NCBI GenBank assembly: GCA_021162935.1
Contig: JAGGXR010000014.1
Location: 1 to 64,000, forward strand
DNA from: Deltaproteobacteria bacterium
Lineage (GTDB): Bacteria > Myxococcota_A > Polyangia > HGW-17 > SLPX01
Reading direction: 5' to 3'
Length of the DNA: 64,000 bases
The notes beneath the pieces are model-generated. The model ran no database searches, was not told the origin of the DNA, and saw only the letters and a program-made list of their open reading frames with translations. Shown here in pieces: positions 1-9,400 of the stretch. Each line of letters opens with the position of its first letter. The stretch's first letter is position 1. The position numbers were made by a program, and so were the translations under genes.

Positions 1-234
1 ACCAAGAAACAACTGCCTGCTGATTGCGGGCTACAGCGTGCAAAACCCAAGAGGCTGCGCTTTGTCCTGCTCAATGTCGCAGCCAGAGTCGTGTCCCATG
101 CGCGACGTTTGGTCGTCAAACTCGACAACACGTCGGTCCTGGCAAAATACCTGCTCTCCATTCGCGCCCGCCTCAAGAAACTCACTGTTGTAGGCTCCCT
201 GTTGGCCAGGGCGCCCAACGCTCTTCGGGCCTAG
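1..234 (+). CDS. Transposase, C-terminal fragment (IS1380/IS4-like), cut by window edge
   Basis: Frame 1 is open from the first base to a TAG at 232-234 and encodes 78 residues. The stretch RFVLLNVAARVVSHARRLVV resembles the basic, arginine-rich C-terminal helix of IS1380/IS4-type DDE transposases, followed by a short polar tail. The catalytic core would lie left of the window, so it cannot be told whether the element is intact. I found no clear terminal inverted repeat downstream. Family assignment is from memory of the C-terminal pattern only. Confidence 0.5.
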   Translation, partial: TKKQLPADCGLQRAKPKRLRFVLLNVAARVVSHARRLVVKLDNTSVLAKYLLSIRARLKKLTVVGSLLARAPNALRA

Positions 235-727
235 ATCCGTCCCATCGCAACTCTTCAGCCAGCCAGCAGCCTTCTCGAAAGGGGCTGCAGGGCACAGATG
301 TGCCTTGCCCGGTCACGCAGCAACCAACGGACTCGGCAACTCGGCTATTTTTGGGCGCCTACGGCCCACTGACCCGCATTTTGGCCCGACAATCTCTGTC
401 CGTCTCCAGTATTTTCCCCACACATGGACACTTCTTGCTTCTTTGCCCCTTATCTGGTTACCCGATTACCCGACGACCCGACGATTGAGGTTTGACGAGA
501 CCCCGCAGGTTGGTTTCTTGGATCAGGTATGGCTCTGGGGTATGCAAGCTGGTTGACAGTTTTTGTTGTACCACTAGATTTGGAGGCGGCAGTTATATAT
601 ATTGAACCGATTGCTCGCACCCATGTGACCGAAGTGGGGCGCGCATGGGTCTATTCGGAATGAGGCGGCTGAGTCGTCCTGCGCGTTGCGCAGGGGATTG
701 GGGTTCTCGGTGGCAGAAGAGCATGAC
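235..727. other. Non-coding flank between transposase end and TPR gene
   Basis: No convincing gene is seen. Short open frames here lack ribosome-binding sites and protein-like composition. The first part probably holds the right end of the insertion sequence. Near 455-490 there is a run of short ACCCGA-type repeats. The last part holds the promoter at 553-580 and an AT-rich patch (TTATATATATT, about 592-602). Confidence 0.5.
553..580 (+). promoter_or_regulatory. Sigma-70-type promoter for the first TPR gene
   Basis: A perfect -35 box TTGACA (553-558) is followed after 16 bases by TAGATT (575-580) as the -10 box. It lies about 150 bases upstream of the ATG at 728 and is the best promoter match in this gap. 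Confidence 0.5.
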
Positions 728-3700
728 ATGGACAAGAAACGGACCTTTGGAGTCGAAGTAGACGCTGGGCAAGCGGGGGCGAACGGTGACTCAGAGGCCA
801 CGACGGGAACGATACCAGTCCGAGAGGTTGAGGACGCCGTGGATGCGCAAGGGCGCGAGAGCGGAGAATCGGCTACTGACGTTTCAGACGCTGGAGTTCC
901 TAGTGGGGGAGAAACGGGCGGATGGGCCGGTGGCTCCCCGACCGATGAGTCATCGACCGAGGACGCACCGGCGAGTGATCCATCGACCGAAGACGCACCG
1001 GCGAGTGATCCATCGACCGAGGACGCACCGGCGAGTGATCCATCGACCGAGGACGCATCGGCAAGTGATCCATCGACCGAGGACGCGTCGGCGAGTGATC
1101 CATCGACCGAGGACGCACCGGTAAGTGAGTCATCGACCGAGGACGCACCGGTAAGTGATCCATCGACCGAGGACGCACCGGTAAGTGAGATCCCGACCGG
1201 CGAAGTCTCGATGGATGAGATCCCGACCGGCGAAGTCTCGATGGATGAGATCCCGACCGGCGAAGTCTCGATCGGTGAACCCTCGACGGAGGAGTCCGGC
1301 AAACCAATGGCTGTGGGGCTGTTGGAGTCAGGTGCCGAGTCGCCCCCCGCCGAAGCTCCTGTGGCTTCGTTGGCCACTTGGGAGGCCGTGGAGTCTCAGG
1401 CGGTGACGTCAGATCTGTCGATTTCTGAGTCCGCGTCCCCGTCGGAGGGCGATGCCGGATCGTCTGCCGGGGCGCCACAGGAGGCCGGGGCGCCACAGGA
1501 GGCGGCGGCCGGAGGCCTATCGATCGCGGAGGAATTAGCTGAACCAGTGAAATCAGGAGGTGCCCCTCCCCCCATGCCAGCCACACCTCCGTTGCCCGGC
1601 GGTGCTGGACAGGTCGTCGAGGAGCAGATCGTGACCGACGTGCTTGCTGACGCGCGTGCACGATTCGATCGTTCAGGCCGGGCCTATGAGCAGGAACTGT
1701 TTCAGTCGGAGATCGACGCGGTCGAAGATCGGGCAAGCAAGGCGCTCTATTTTTATGAACTGGGCGAGATCAATGAGGTGGACCTGGATCAGGTGAACAA
1801 GGCGGCCAAGGCCTATCGTCAGGCGGTCAAGCTGGACGCGTCGTTGCTCGCAAACCTGTGGGCGGTCAGGCGGATCCTGCTGCCCAGGAAAAAGTGGTCG
1901 AATCTTGTGACCCTGGTCGATGCTGAGCTGAAGCTGGCCGCCAGTCCGGACCATCGCATTGCTTTGTTCTTGGAAAAGGGCGCTTACCAGGAGACGTATC
2001 TCGACGATCAGGCAGGAGCGGAGCTGTCCTATAAGAAGGCGCTCGAAGAGCGGCCCGACAGCCTCGTTCCACTGATGCGATTGGAAAAACTCTATGCTGC
2101 CATGGGCCGTGTGGACGACCTGGTGGCTGTGGCGAAGCGTCACGTGAACGTGGTCGCCAGTCCTGGGCGTAAGGCGGCGATTCTCCAGTCGCTTGCCAGG
2201 TCGCTCGGCAGGATCGACGGGGCATACGAGGATCGCAAGGCCTTGTTGGAGGAGGCCATCGAATTGGGTGAAGAACCCGATTCGCTTCTGTGGGACATGG
2301 AGCGCCTCGCCATCGAAGCGGGGCGGCAACAGGACTTGGTCGATGTGTTGGGGCGGACCGTTCAGCGAGCAATTGAACGGGGCGACGAGCCGTTCGCTGT
2401 GGCGACCGGTCGCCGTCGCGCGCGTATCGCAGGGGCGGTTCTTGGTGATTGGGACAGCGCCTGGGACATTCTGATTCAGCTTCGTGATCAGGCGGACAGC
2501 CATCCAATCTTGTACGAGGACCTGACGGCAGTGGGGCGCAGGCTCGGAAGATGGGACGAGTTGGCCGAACTGACAGGGGCACGTGTGGCGTCTCGCCAGG
2601 ACGGTGTTCCGTTGGAGTGGGTCCTGGCGCATGCCCAGGTCCTGGCGTTGATTGGCAGGGAAGATGAGGCGGCGGATGTGCTTGCCGCCTTGTGGAGCGA
2701 CACCAAGGATCCGGTTTTGCTCGCTTTGAGGGAGAGGCACGCCATTGCATCTGGGTCAATTTCCGAGTTTGTGGCGGCACTAGAGGCTTGGGACACGTTT
2801 TTGGCCGAGTCGGGAGTCGGTGAGGCGGACCCAGGTGATGTGGCTCGATACCGGGCGGGCCTCCTGTCGGTTCGGGCCCATTTTCTGTTGACGGAAATGG
2901 AGGATGACGACCAGGAGAAGCTGAGCGTCATCCTGGACCTTTGCCAGCGCGCCGTGGATCTGGATGCGGAATGCCTGTCGGCTGCTTATTTGGAAGAAGA
3001 GGCCTTGATGCGTCTGGGGCGGTGGCGCGAACTCGTGGACTTCCAAAAGTCTCGGGTGGAACATACCGACATCGTCGAGTCCGTCCGCCTGCTGGAGTCT
3101 ATTGCAGACGTCTGTTCGAACGAACTCGAGGATCAAAAGGAGGCACTATGGGCCCTGGGCCTTCTTGCAGAGCAGAGTCAGGAGCCGATTCTTGCATTGC
3201 TTCGGTTGGTTTCACATCTGGAGGCCTCGCAGAATTGGGAGCGGGTGGCGTCCGTCGTGGAGAAGCTGTCGGACACGATTGCTGCACCGCAGACTCAGGC
3301 TGAGCTGCTGGTTCGATCGGCAGACGTGGTTTGGAGCAAGAGGGGCGATGCGGACGAGGCGATTCGCTTGCTGAACCGAACGCTCGATCTGGTGCCGAAT
3401 CACGGTGCCGCCCTGTTTCTGCTGGAGCGTATCCTGTTTCAGGAGCATCGCTACGAGGACCTCCTCGAAGTGTTTCGGCGTGCCGCGGAGTTGGCTGAAG
3501 ACGACGATTCGGTCGAGCAGTATCTCCTCAAGGCGGGTGATGTCCTTGCGTCCCTGTTGGGGCGATCCGAAGACGCCATGGAGGTCTACGAGGATATTCT
3601 GGCCCGATATCCCCTGCGTGTATCGGCACCGTGGCTGCTCGTGCGCGCCTGGCGGCAGGCCGGGGTTCTGGACCGGTTGGCGGATTTTTTGGTGAAGGCT

Positions 3701-6433
3701 GCGGATGGACATCCTGGTGAAGCACATCGCTTCCTGCTGGACGCAGGTGAAATTTTAGAAGATGAGGCTGTGGACCTGGAACATGCAGAGGAGGTTTACT
3801 GGACGGCCTTCAACAAGGATCCTGCCGACCGAGAAGTGGCCGAACACCTTATCGGTGTTTTGAGAAGGGGAGACGACCGAGCGCGGGTGGCCGATGCGCT
3901 CGATGCCCACCTGACCGCCTTGCAGGAGACGGACGGCGCATCGAAAGATGACGATTGGGTTCGGGTCGTGATTGAGGAGTTGGCTCTCGTGACCGAGGTC
4001 GTGATTGGGGATCCGGCAGGTGCCTGGGCTCGCTGGAGCGACCTCCTCGATGGTGACGACGCCAGAGCACGGCGCGCCGTGTGGGCCGGATTGAGATGGG
4101 CTTTGCGTCAGGGGGATCGATCGGGGGCTGCCCTGTTCGCCGGTCGGCTCGCCGAGACCTATCCTGGATCGTTTGGTGCCGTCATGTCGTTACGGGCGGC
4201 GCTGTTTCCCACAACCAATGCCGATGGAGACCAGACGGACTGGGCCTCGTTGGGAGAACGGCTTGGAGATTTGGGGCTGACGGCGGGCGCTTTGTTGGGC
4301 CGCAGGCCTGAACAGGTGGCCGACGCCATGCTGTGGAGAGCAGGGCACCTTTCGAATCCTGCCGATGCTCAGGACGTTCGACAGGCTGCAGCGATTGCAT
4401 TGGCCAGGGTGGGACGACTGATCGATGCCGTCGATGTGGCGGGGCAGGTGGCTCAGGAATCCGACGGAGACATGGTCGTCGTGCATTTGTTGGCGACTTT
4501 GGCGTCATTGGCTGGAGACAGAGAGTCCGAGGCCGGTTTGCGGGCTCGTCTCGGGCAGCTACTGCGTGACGCGAATCGGGCTAGAGACGCCTTCGTTCGG
4601 GCTTCCGAAATCCTGGTGGGAATCGGGGCGACAGATCGTGCCCAATGGGCGCTCGAACAGGCACTGGCGCGTGTCCCCGATGATGATGATGCCTTCGAGC
4701 GGTTGTCTCGGCTTTTGTCCCAGACGGAGAAGTGGGAGGACCTGGTCCAGTTACTGAGCCATCGTCTCGCCGTTGTCCTCGACCAGGAGGAACGTGCCGA
4801 TTTGTATTTGAGGCGGGCGACTGTGTACGAGTCGAAGTTGGGCGATGAACTCAAGGCTGCCGTGGATCTGCATCGAGTTTTGAACCTACGAGCCCAGGAC
4901 AGTGTTGCGCTGCTTCGGTTGGGGCTGCTGTACGCCCGAGATGGTGACGATGACAGAGCGGAGGGCTTGCTGCGGCGGTGCATGGAAGCCGATGGTGATG
5001 GAGAGCGGTCCCAAAAGGCCGGTTTTTTCTTGGCGGAACTCTTGGAGGTTCGACTCGATCGCCGGGACGAAGCAGAGGAACTGCTTCGATCAGTGGCCGA
5101 AGCAGACAGGAACGAAGAAGCCTGGGAGCGGCTCCTTGGCCTGTATATTCGTGGCAAACAGTGGGAACAGGTCCAGTCTGTATTCGGCCGAATCGAAGAG
5201 ACGTTGGACTCCGACGGGGCGCGTGCCGATCTCCTCCTGCGCAAGGCCCGATTTTATTCTGAATTGATGGCGAATCGGGGCAAGACCATCGAGAGCCTGG
5301 AAATGGCGAGAACTCTGCTTCCTACGGATCTGCAACCGGTTCGTTTGCTGGTGCACGAGTACCGGGAAATGCATGATGATCGGGCTGTCGTGCAGGTGAT
5401 AGAATCGGCTGCCGCGACGCTCGTCCAGACGTTTGGCGACGATCCTGTGCGAGAGGGTGCATACAGAGGCCTGGCAGAACTCATGGACCTGGTCGGCCAG
5501 TCGGACCGGCGTTTTTTTGCCCTGGCGGCGCTGGAACTCCTTGGTCGGTCGTCAGAAGAAGAACATCGGTGGTACGTGGATCGGAGCAAGGATACCTTTC
5601 CTGCGACGAATCGAACCATCGACGAGCAGGACTGGCTCATCAAGGTGGTGCGGCGGGAGGTGCGCCAGAGTGGCGCCTGGGATCTGTGGCAGGCCGTTGC
5701 CTCGGGAGTGGCTCGTCTTCACGGGAAGAAGCCGTCGGATATCGGGCTGGGCCGTTCCGATCGATTGCCCATCAAGAGACTTGGAAAGGTGGGCCGACAG
5801 CTCGTTTTTCGGGCTGGGATTGTGGGCGTGACCATCGAGGACGTGTACAAGACGGGCAAGGTGGAGTGCGCCGACTTAATGGATTTTGGCGATGGTCCGG
5901 TTCTTTTGGTGGGGACGTCCGTGGAGTCCAAGGGCCTGGATGCGGCTGAATGGTTCCGTTTTGGGGGGCGGGTCGGAGCAGCCAGACTCGGAGCCCTCGA
6001 CCTGTTCGATATGGACCTCGATCGGGTGCGGTTTCTGCTGACCGCTGCAGCTCTCGAGAGTGTTCCCGATTTGGTTCATGACCTTCCGCCGGACGGCGTG
6101 GAAGCTGCGGGGCGGGAGTTGCGCAAGGCGATGACCCGGAAGGAACGCAAAGCATTGCCGGTCGCGTCGTTGAATTTTGTCCGTCGATCGTTCGATGCAG
6201 AGAAGTGGATTCAGGGGATGAAGCAGACCACACACAGAGTCGGGCTTCTGCTCTCCGGTGACCTCGAAGGAGGAGCAGGGAGTCTTTGCTCGAGTCTGGC
6301 CGGCAAGGAAGGAAACGAGCGATTGTCCGTCCTGGCGGGATGTGGTGATGCCGTGGAGTTGATGCTGTATGCTGTCTCAGCGGTCTTTGCCGAGTTGCGG
6401 AAGGACTTGGGTTTGAGTCGGGATCTCGACTAG
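728..6433 (+). CDS. Giant TPR-repeat protein with acidic repeat-rich N-terminus
   Basis: About 1901 aa. The first ~300 residues are Ser/Glu/Asp/Pro-rich and include eleven 10-residue tandem repeats (STEDAPASDP type, then IPTGEVSMDE type). Residues ~310-1650 are helical TPR-like repeats rich in paired Leu/Ala/Trp positions, suggesting a protein-binding scaffold. From residue ~1673 a non-TPR C-terminal domain starts (GLGRSDRLP) that resembles the end of the next gene. No signal peptide is seen, so it is probably cytoplasmic. The frame extends to a TTG at 686, but the ATG at 728 has AGAAGAG placed correctly and is preferred. The next gene starts 19 bases after the stop, so the two are probably cotranscribed. 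Partner and function are unknown. Confidence 0.85.
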   Translation: MDKKRTFGVEVDAGQAGANGDSEATTGTIPVREVEDAVDAQGRESGESATDVSDAGVPSGGETGGWAGGSPTDESSTEDAPASDPSTEDAPASDPSTEDAPASDPSTEDASASDPSTEDASASDPSTEDAPVSESSTEDAPVSDPSTEDAPVSEIPTGEVSMDEIPTGEVSMDEIPTGEVSIGEPSTEESGKPMAVGLLESGAESPPAEAPVASLATWEAVESQAVTSDLSISESASPSEGDAGSSAGAPQEAGAPQEAAAGGLSIAEELAEPVKSGGAPPPMPATPPLPGGAGQVVEEQIVTDVLADARARFDRSGRAYEQELFQSEIDAVEDRASKALYFYELGEINEVDLDQVNKAAKAYRQAVKLDASLLANLWAVRRILLPRKKWSNLVTLVDAELKLAASPDHRIALFLEKGAYQETYLDDQAGAELSYKKALEERPDSLVPLMRLEKLYAAMGRVDDLVAVAKRHVNVVASPGRKAAILQSLARSLGRIDGAYEDRKALLEEAIELGEEPDSLLWDMERLAIEAGRQQDLVDVLGRTVQRAIERGDEPFAVATGRRRARIAGAVLGDWDSAWDILIQLRDQADSHPILYEDLTAVGRRLGRWDELAELTGARVASRQDGVPLEWVLAHAQVLALIGREDEAADVLAALWSDTKDPVLLALRERHAIASGSISEFVAALEAWDTFLAESGVGEADPGDVARYRAGLLSVRAHFLLTEMEDDDQEKLSVILDLCQRAVDLDAECLSAAYLEEEALMRLGRWRELVDFQKSRVEHTDIVESVRLLESIADVCSNELEDQKEALWALGLLAEQSQEPILALLRLVSHLEASQNWERVASVVEKLSDTIAAPQTQAELLVRSADVVWSKRGDADEAIRLLNRTLDLVPNHGAALFLLERILFQEHRYEDLLEVFRRAAELAEDDDSVEQYLLKAGDVLASLLGRSEDAMEVYEDILARYPLRVSAPWLLVRAWRQAGVLDRLADFLVKAADGHPGEAHRFLLDAGEILEDEAVDLEHAEEVYWTAFNKDPADREVAEHLIGVLRRGDDRARVADALDAHLTALQETDGASKDDDWVRVVIEELALVTEVVIGDPAGAWARWSDLLDGDDARARRAVWAGLRWALRQGDRSGAALFAGRLAETYPGSFGAVMSLRAALFPTTNADGDQTDWASLGERLGDLGLTAGALLGRRPEQVADAMLWRAGHLSNPADAQDVRQAAAIALARVGRLIDAVDVAGQVAQESDGDMVVVHLLATLASLAGDRESEAGLRARLGQLLRDANRARDAFVRASEILVGIGATDRAQWALEQALARVPDDDDAFERLSRLLSQTEKWEDLVQLLSHRLAVVLDQEERADLYLRRATVYESKLGDELKAAVDLHRVLNLRAQDSVALLRLGLLYARDGDDDRAEGLLRRCMEADGDGERSQKAGFFLAELLEVRLDRRDEAEELLRSVAEADRNEEAWERLLGLYIRGKQWEQVQSVFGRIEETLDSDGARADLLLRKARFYSELMANRGKTIESLEMARTLLPTDLQPVRLLVHEYREMHDDRAVVQVIESAAATLVQTFGDDPVREGAYRGLAELMDLVGQSDRRFFALAALELLGRSSEEEHRWYVDRSKDTFPATNRTIDEQDWLIKVVRREVRQSGAWDLWQAVASGVARLHGKKPSDIGLGRSDRLPIKRLGKVGRQLVFRAGIVGVTIEDVYKTGKVECADLMDFGDGPVLLVGTSVESKGLDAAEWFRFGGRVGAARLGALDLFDMDLDRVRFLLTAAALESVPDLVHDLPPDGVEAAGRELRKAMTRKERKALPVASLNFVRRSFDAEKWIQGMKQTTHRVGLLLSGDLEGGAGSLCSSLAGKEGNERLSVLAGCGDAVELMLYAVSAVFAELRKDLGLSRDLD
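951..1280. repeat. Intragenic array of 11 x 30-bp tandem repeats
   Basis: Eight near-identical 30-bp units (951-1190) are followed by three units of a second 30-bp type (1191-1280). Each unit encodes 10 residues of the acidic N-terminus of the TPR protein. Few substitutions separate the units, which suggests recent expansion. Because of the repeat, several other frames also stay open across this stretch; those are not genes. Confidence 0.95.
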
Positions 6434-6452
6434 AAAGAAATGGGGGCAGGAA

Positions 6453-9400
6453 TTGTCCGACAAAGCTGGAAAAGGCAAGAACCGGGACGACAAGAAGGGG
6501 CGCGGCAAGGACGAGCGCGAGGGGGGCATCGGGGTCCAGGATTTCAGTGATGAGGAGTGGTCTTCTGCTCTCGACGACTGGGACAAGACCCTTGCGGGCC
6601 TCGTGGACGACGACAAGGACAACGCTGGAAAAGGGGCGTCGGATGCGGCGGCTGATTCTGCGGCAGCAGAATCAGGGCCTGAACAGGCCGAACAGGGAGA
6701 ACAATCCGAGACGGATGCCCCATCGGCACGAACAGAGGGAACGGAACGGTCCGAAGAAGCGCTGAAAGAAACAGCAACGCCTTTGGATTTCGATGAGACA
6801 GACGGCCTCGATCTGCCTGGCCTGGACGATGCACTGGACGCACTCGTGGGCGATTCCGTGGCGCTTGGCGGGCTTCTGGGCGGCACGATGGAGGGGCGTT
6901 CGTCAGAGCACGATGTCCAGGAGGAGGCCACCAGAATTGCGGACCTTTCCGAGGAGATCGTGTCTTTGAGCCGTCCGCAGGAGCGACTGGATCCGGAAAT
7001 GTTTTCGGACGAAGCCACCCGGCTCGCCGGTCCGGAACTTGGCATCGTCTTGGCTGAGGAGGAGGCCCAGAGACAGTCGGATGAATATGCTGAGGACGAA
7101 GAGGATTTCTATGACGTCATCGTGGTCGGGGACGAAGCGGAAGAGGGTCACGAGCAAGCATCAGGCAAGGGACAGCAGCCGGTCGTCGATGTCGAGGATG
7201 TCGTCGAGGAACGGGTCCCTGGACTTGACCAGGGAGACATCGACGAGGCCGTGGAGAACATCGAGGCCGAAGCGCCGGTTCTAAGTGCTCAGCTCGATTC
7301 GGGGTTCGAGCCGGAGCCGCGGGCCCCGGCTGCGGAGGCCGCGCCAGGTGCGGTTACGGAGATGGCGTCTGAGTCTGTGGGGGTCGGCGAAGAGGAAGAT
7401 ACGCAGGGGCCGCCGTCCGTGGAGATGATCGTGGAGCCAGCCAGCGAGGGAGAGGCTGGCGAAGAGGAAGATACGCAGGGGCCGCCGTCCGTGGAGATGG
7501 GCGTGGAGCCAGCCGGCGAGGAAGAGGCCGGCGAAGAGGAAGATACGCAGGGGCCGCGGTCCGTGGAGATGGGCGTGGAGCCAGCCGGCGAGGAAGATGC
7601 CGGCGAAGAGGAAGGTACGCAGGGGCCGCCGTCCGTGGAGATGAGTGTGGAGCCAGCCGGCGAGGGAGAGGCTGATCGTCCTTCTGGGGGCGAGTACGGG
7701 GTTGGAGTTCTGTCCGGGGCCGCATTTGGCGACCTGGACAATGGAGTGCTGGGTGTTGGGGAAGTTCCGTCTGTGGTGGAATCGGGCCTCGACAGCCTGC
7801 TGGGCCTTGGGGCCGAGGGAGGAGTTGGGATTGGTCCGGTCGGGGCTCTGAGCGATTCAGTTTTGATCGTACCATTGACCTTCACGGCCGAAGGTGGCCC
7901 AGGCGTTCTCTCGGAAGCCGAAACGTTGGCCCTGGTCTCCGAGGATGGAGAGCCCTTGTACCAGCGGGACGAGAACGTCGTGCAGTGGCAGAGCCCGAGT
8001 CACGAGGGTGACTGGAATGGCGAGGTCGAACTCCTGGTCTGGCGGGATCTTGGTGATACGCTCGCCGTGGAGGCTGCCCTTTGTGAAGAAGACCAGGAGG
8101 CTGCGCGTCTCGAGTTGGCTTGCGCTCAGGTCGCCGAATGGGCGGTGGGCGACGGTGAGGCTGCCATGGGACATTATCTGGACGCCTGCGCTCGCGAGCC
8201 GAATCTCCTGGATGCTCGTTGGGGGGCCGTGCGTGCCTATCTGATGTCGGGTGACCTGGGTGGCGTGGCGGAGCAATTGGAGTCGCTGTCGAATTCGGCA
8301 CATCCAGAGTCGTTCGAGCGAAGCTTTGTGACTGGCCTTCGTGCTGAGTTGTCTTTGCAGGATAGCGACCACGCCACCGCGCTGGAGTATCTCAGGGAAC
8401 TGGGAGGATCGCAGTCCGTTCAATTTTGGAAGCTGCTTGGTGAGCACGACGTGGCCGCTGCGTCTGGGGATCATTCCTTCGTGGCGGACCGTCTGGAGAC
8501 CATGGCGTTGCAGCAGTCCCTCGATGAGGGAGGTGCGGAACTCCTGTATCTGTCTGCGGAGTTGCGTCGTGTCTTGGGAGAAGGCGAGAAGGCCGTGGAC
8601 TGTTACGACAAGGTCCTGCAGGCGGAGTCTTCTCCTCGGCTCCGTCGAGATGCGCATCATGGAAAATTCGTGGTACTCGAGCGGCAGGAACGCTGGTCGG
8701 ACCTGGAAGAAGTGTTCGGACGTCTTGCCGACGTGGCCGAGGGTTCAGAGTCCGATTGGTGGCGGATACGGCGGACCAAGCTGTTGGCGCGGCTGGGTCG
8801 CGTATCGGAATCACTGGATGTGCTTTCGGGATTGCAGGAGCCGGATCGGTTCGTTTCGCTCCGGGCGAGGATGTACGAAGCCGCAGGGCGCGCGGACGAG
8901 GCAGTCGCATTGTTGAAGGAAGCAGCGGATCGGGAACAGGATTCCACGGAACGGGCACAGCTGCTGTTCCATGCAGGTCGTGTTGCCGAGGATGGCCTGG
9001 GAGCTGGGCCGGCTGCAGCGACCCTGTACCGCGAGGCTGCTCGGATGGATCCTGGGGTCCGGGCTGCGGATCTGGGCGTGTGTCGCTGTCTCATGGCCGT
9101 TGAATCGGATCGAGCACCTGGACTGGATTTGTTGGCCTGGGCAGCGGACAGGAGGGCTGCTTCCAAAGGAGGGGCTTTGTTCGATGCCTGGAGGGCCAGG
9201 GAGCTATGGGCGCTTGGGCGACTGGACGAGGCCTGGCAGACCATGGAGCAGGGAATCGATGGACAACCGAATTCCCTCGCTCTCGTCATCGAAGTGATTG
9301 CCCATGCCACGGGATCCGACGATGACAAGGCTATGGGGCTCCTGCGTCAGGTGGTCGAGCAGGGCCATGGGCCGACACAGTTGGTTGCAGAGTGGAAGCT

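Noticed and set aside
574-1377. Long minus-strand open frame opposite the first TPR gene (267 codons)
   Set aside because: It runs across the 30-bp repeat array, where several frames stay open because of composition. No ribosome site or domain supports it, and the plus-strand gene is clear.
900-1736. Second minus-strand frame (278 codons) across the same repeat
   Set aside because: Arg/Pro-rich translation from the repeat; shadow of the TPR gene.
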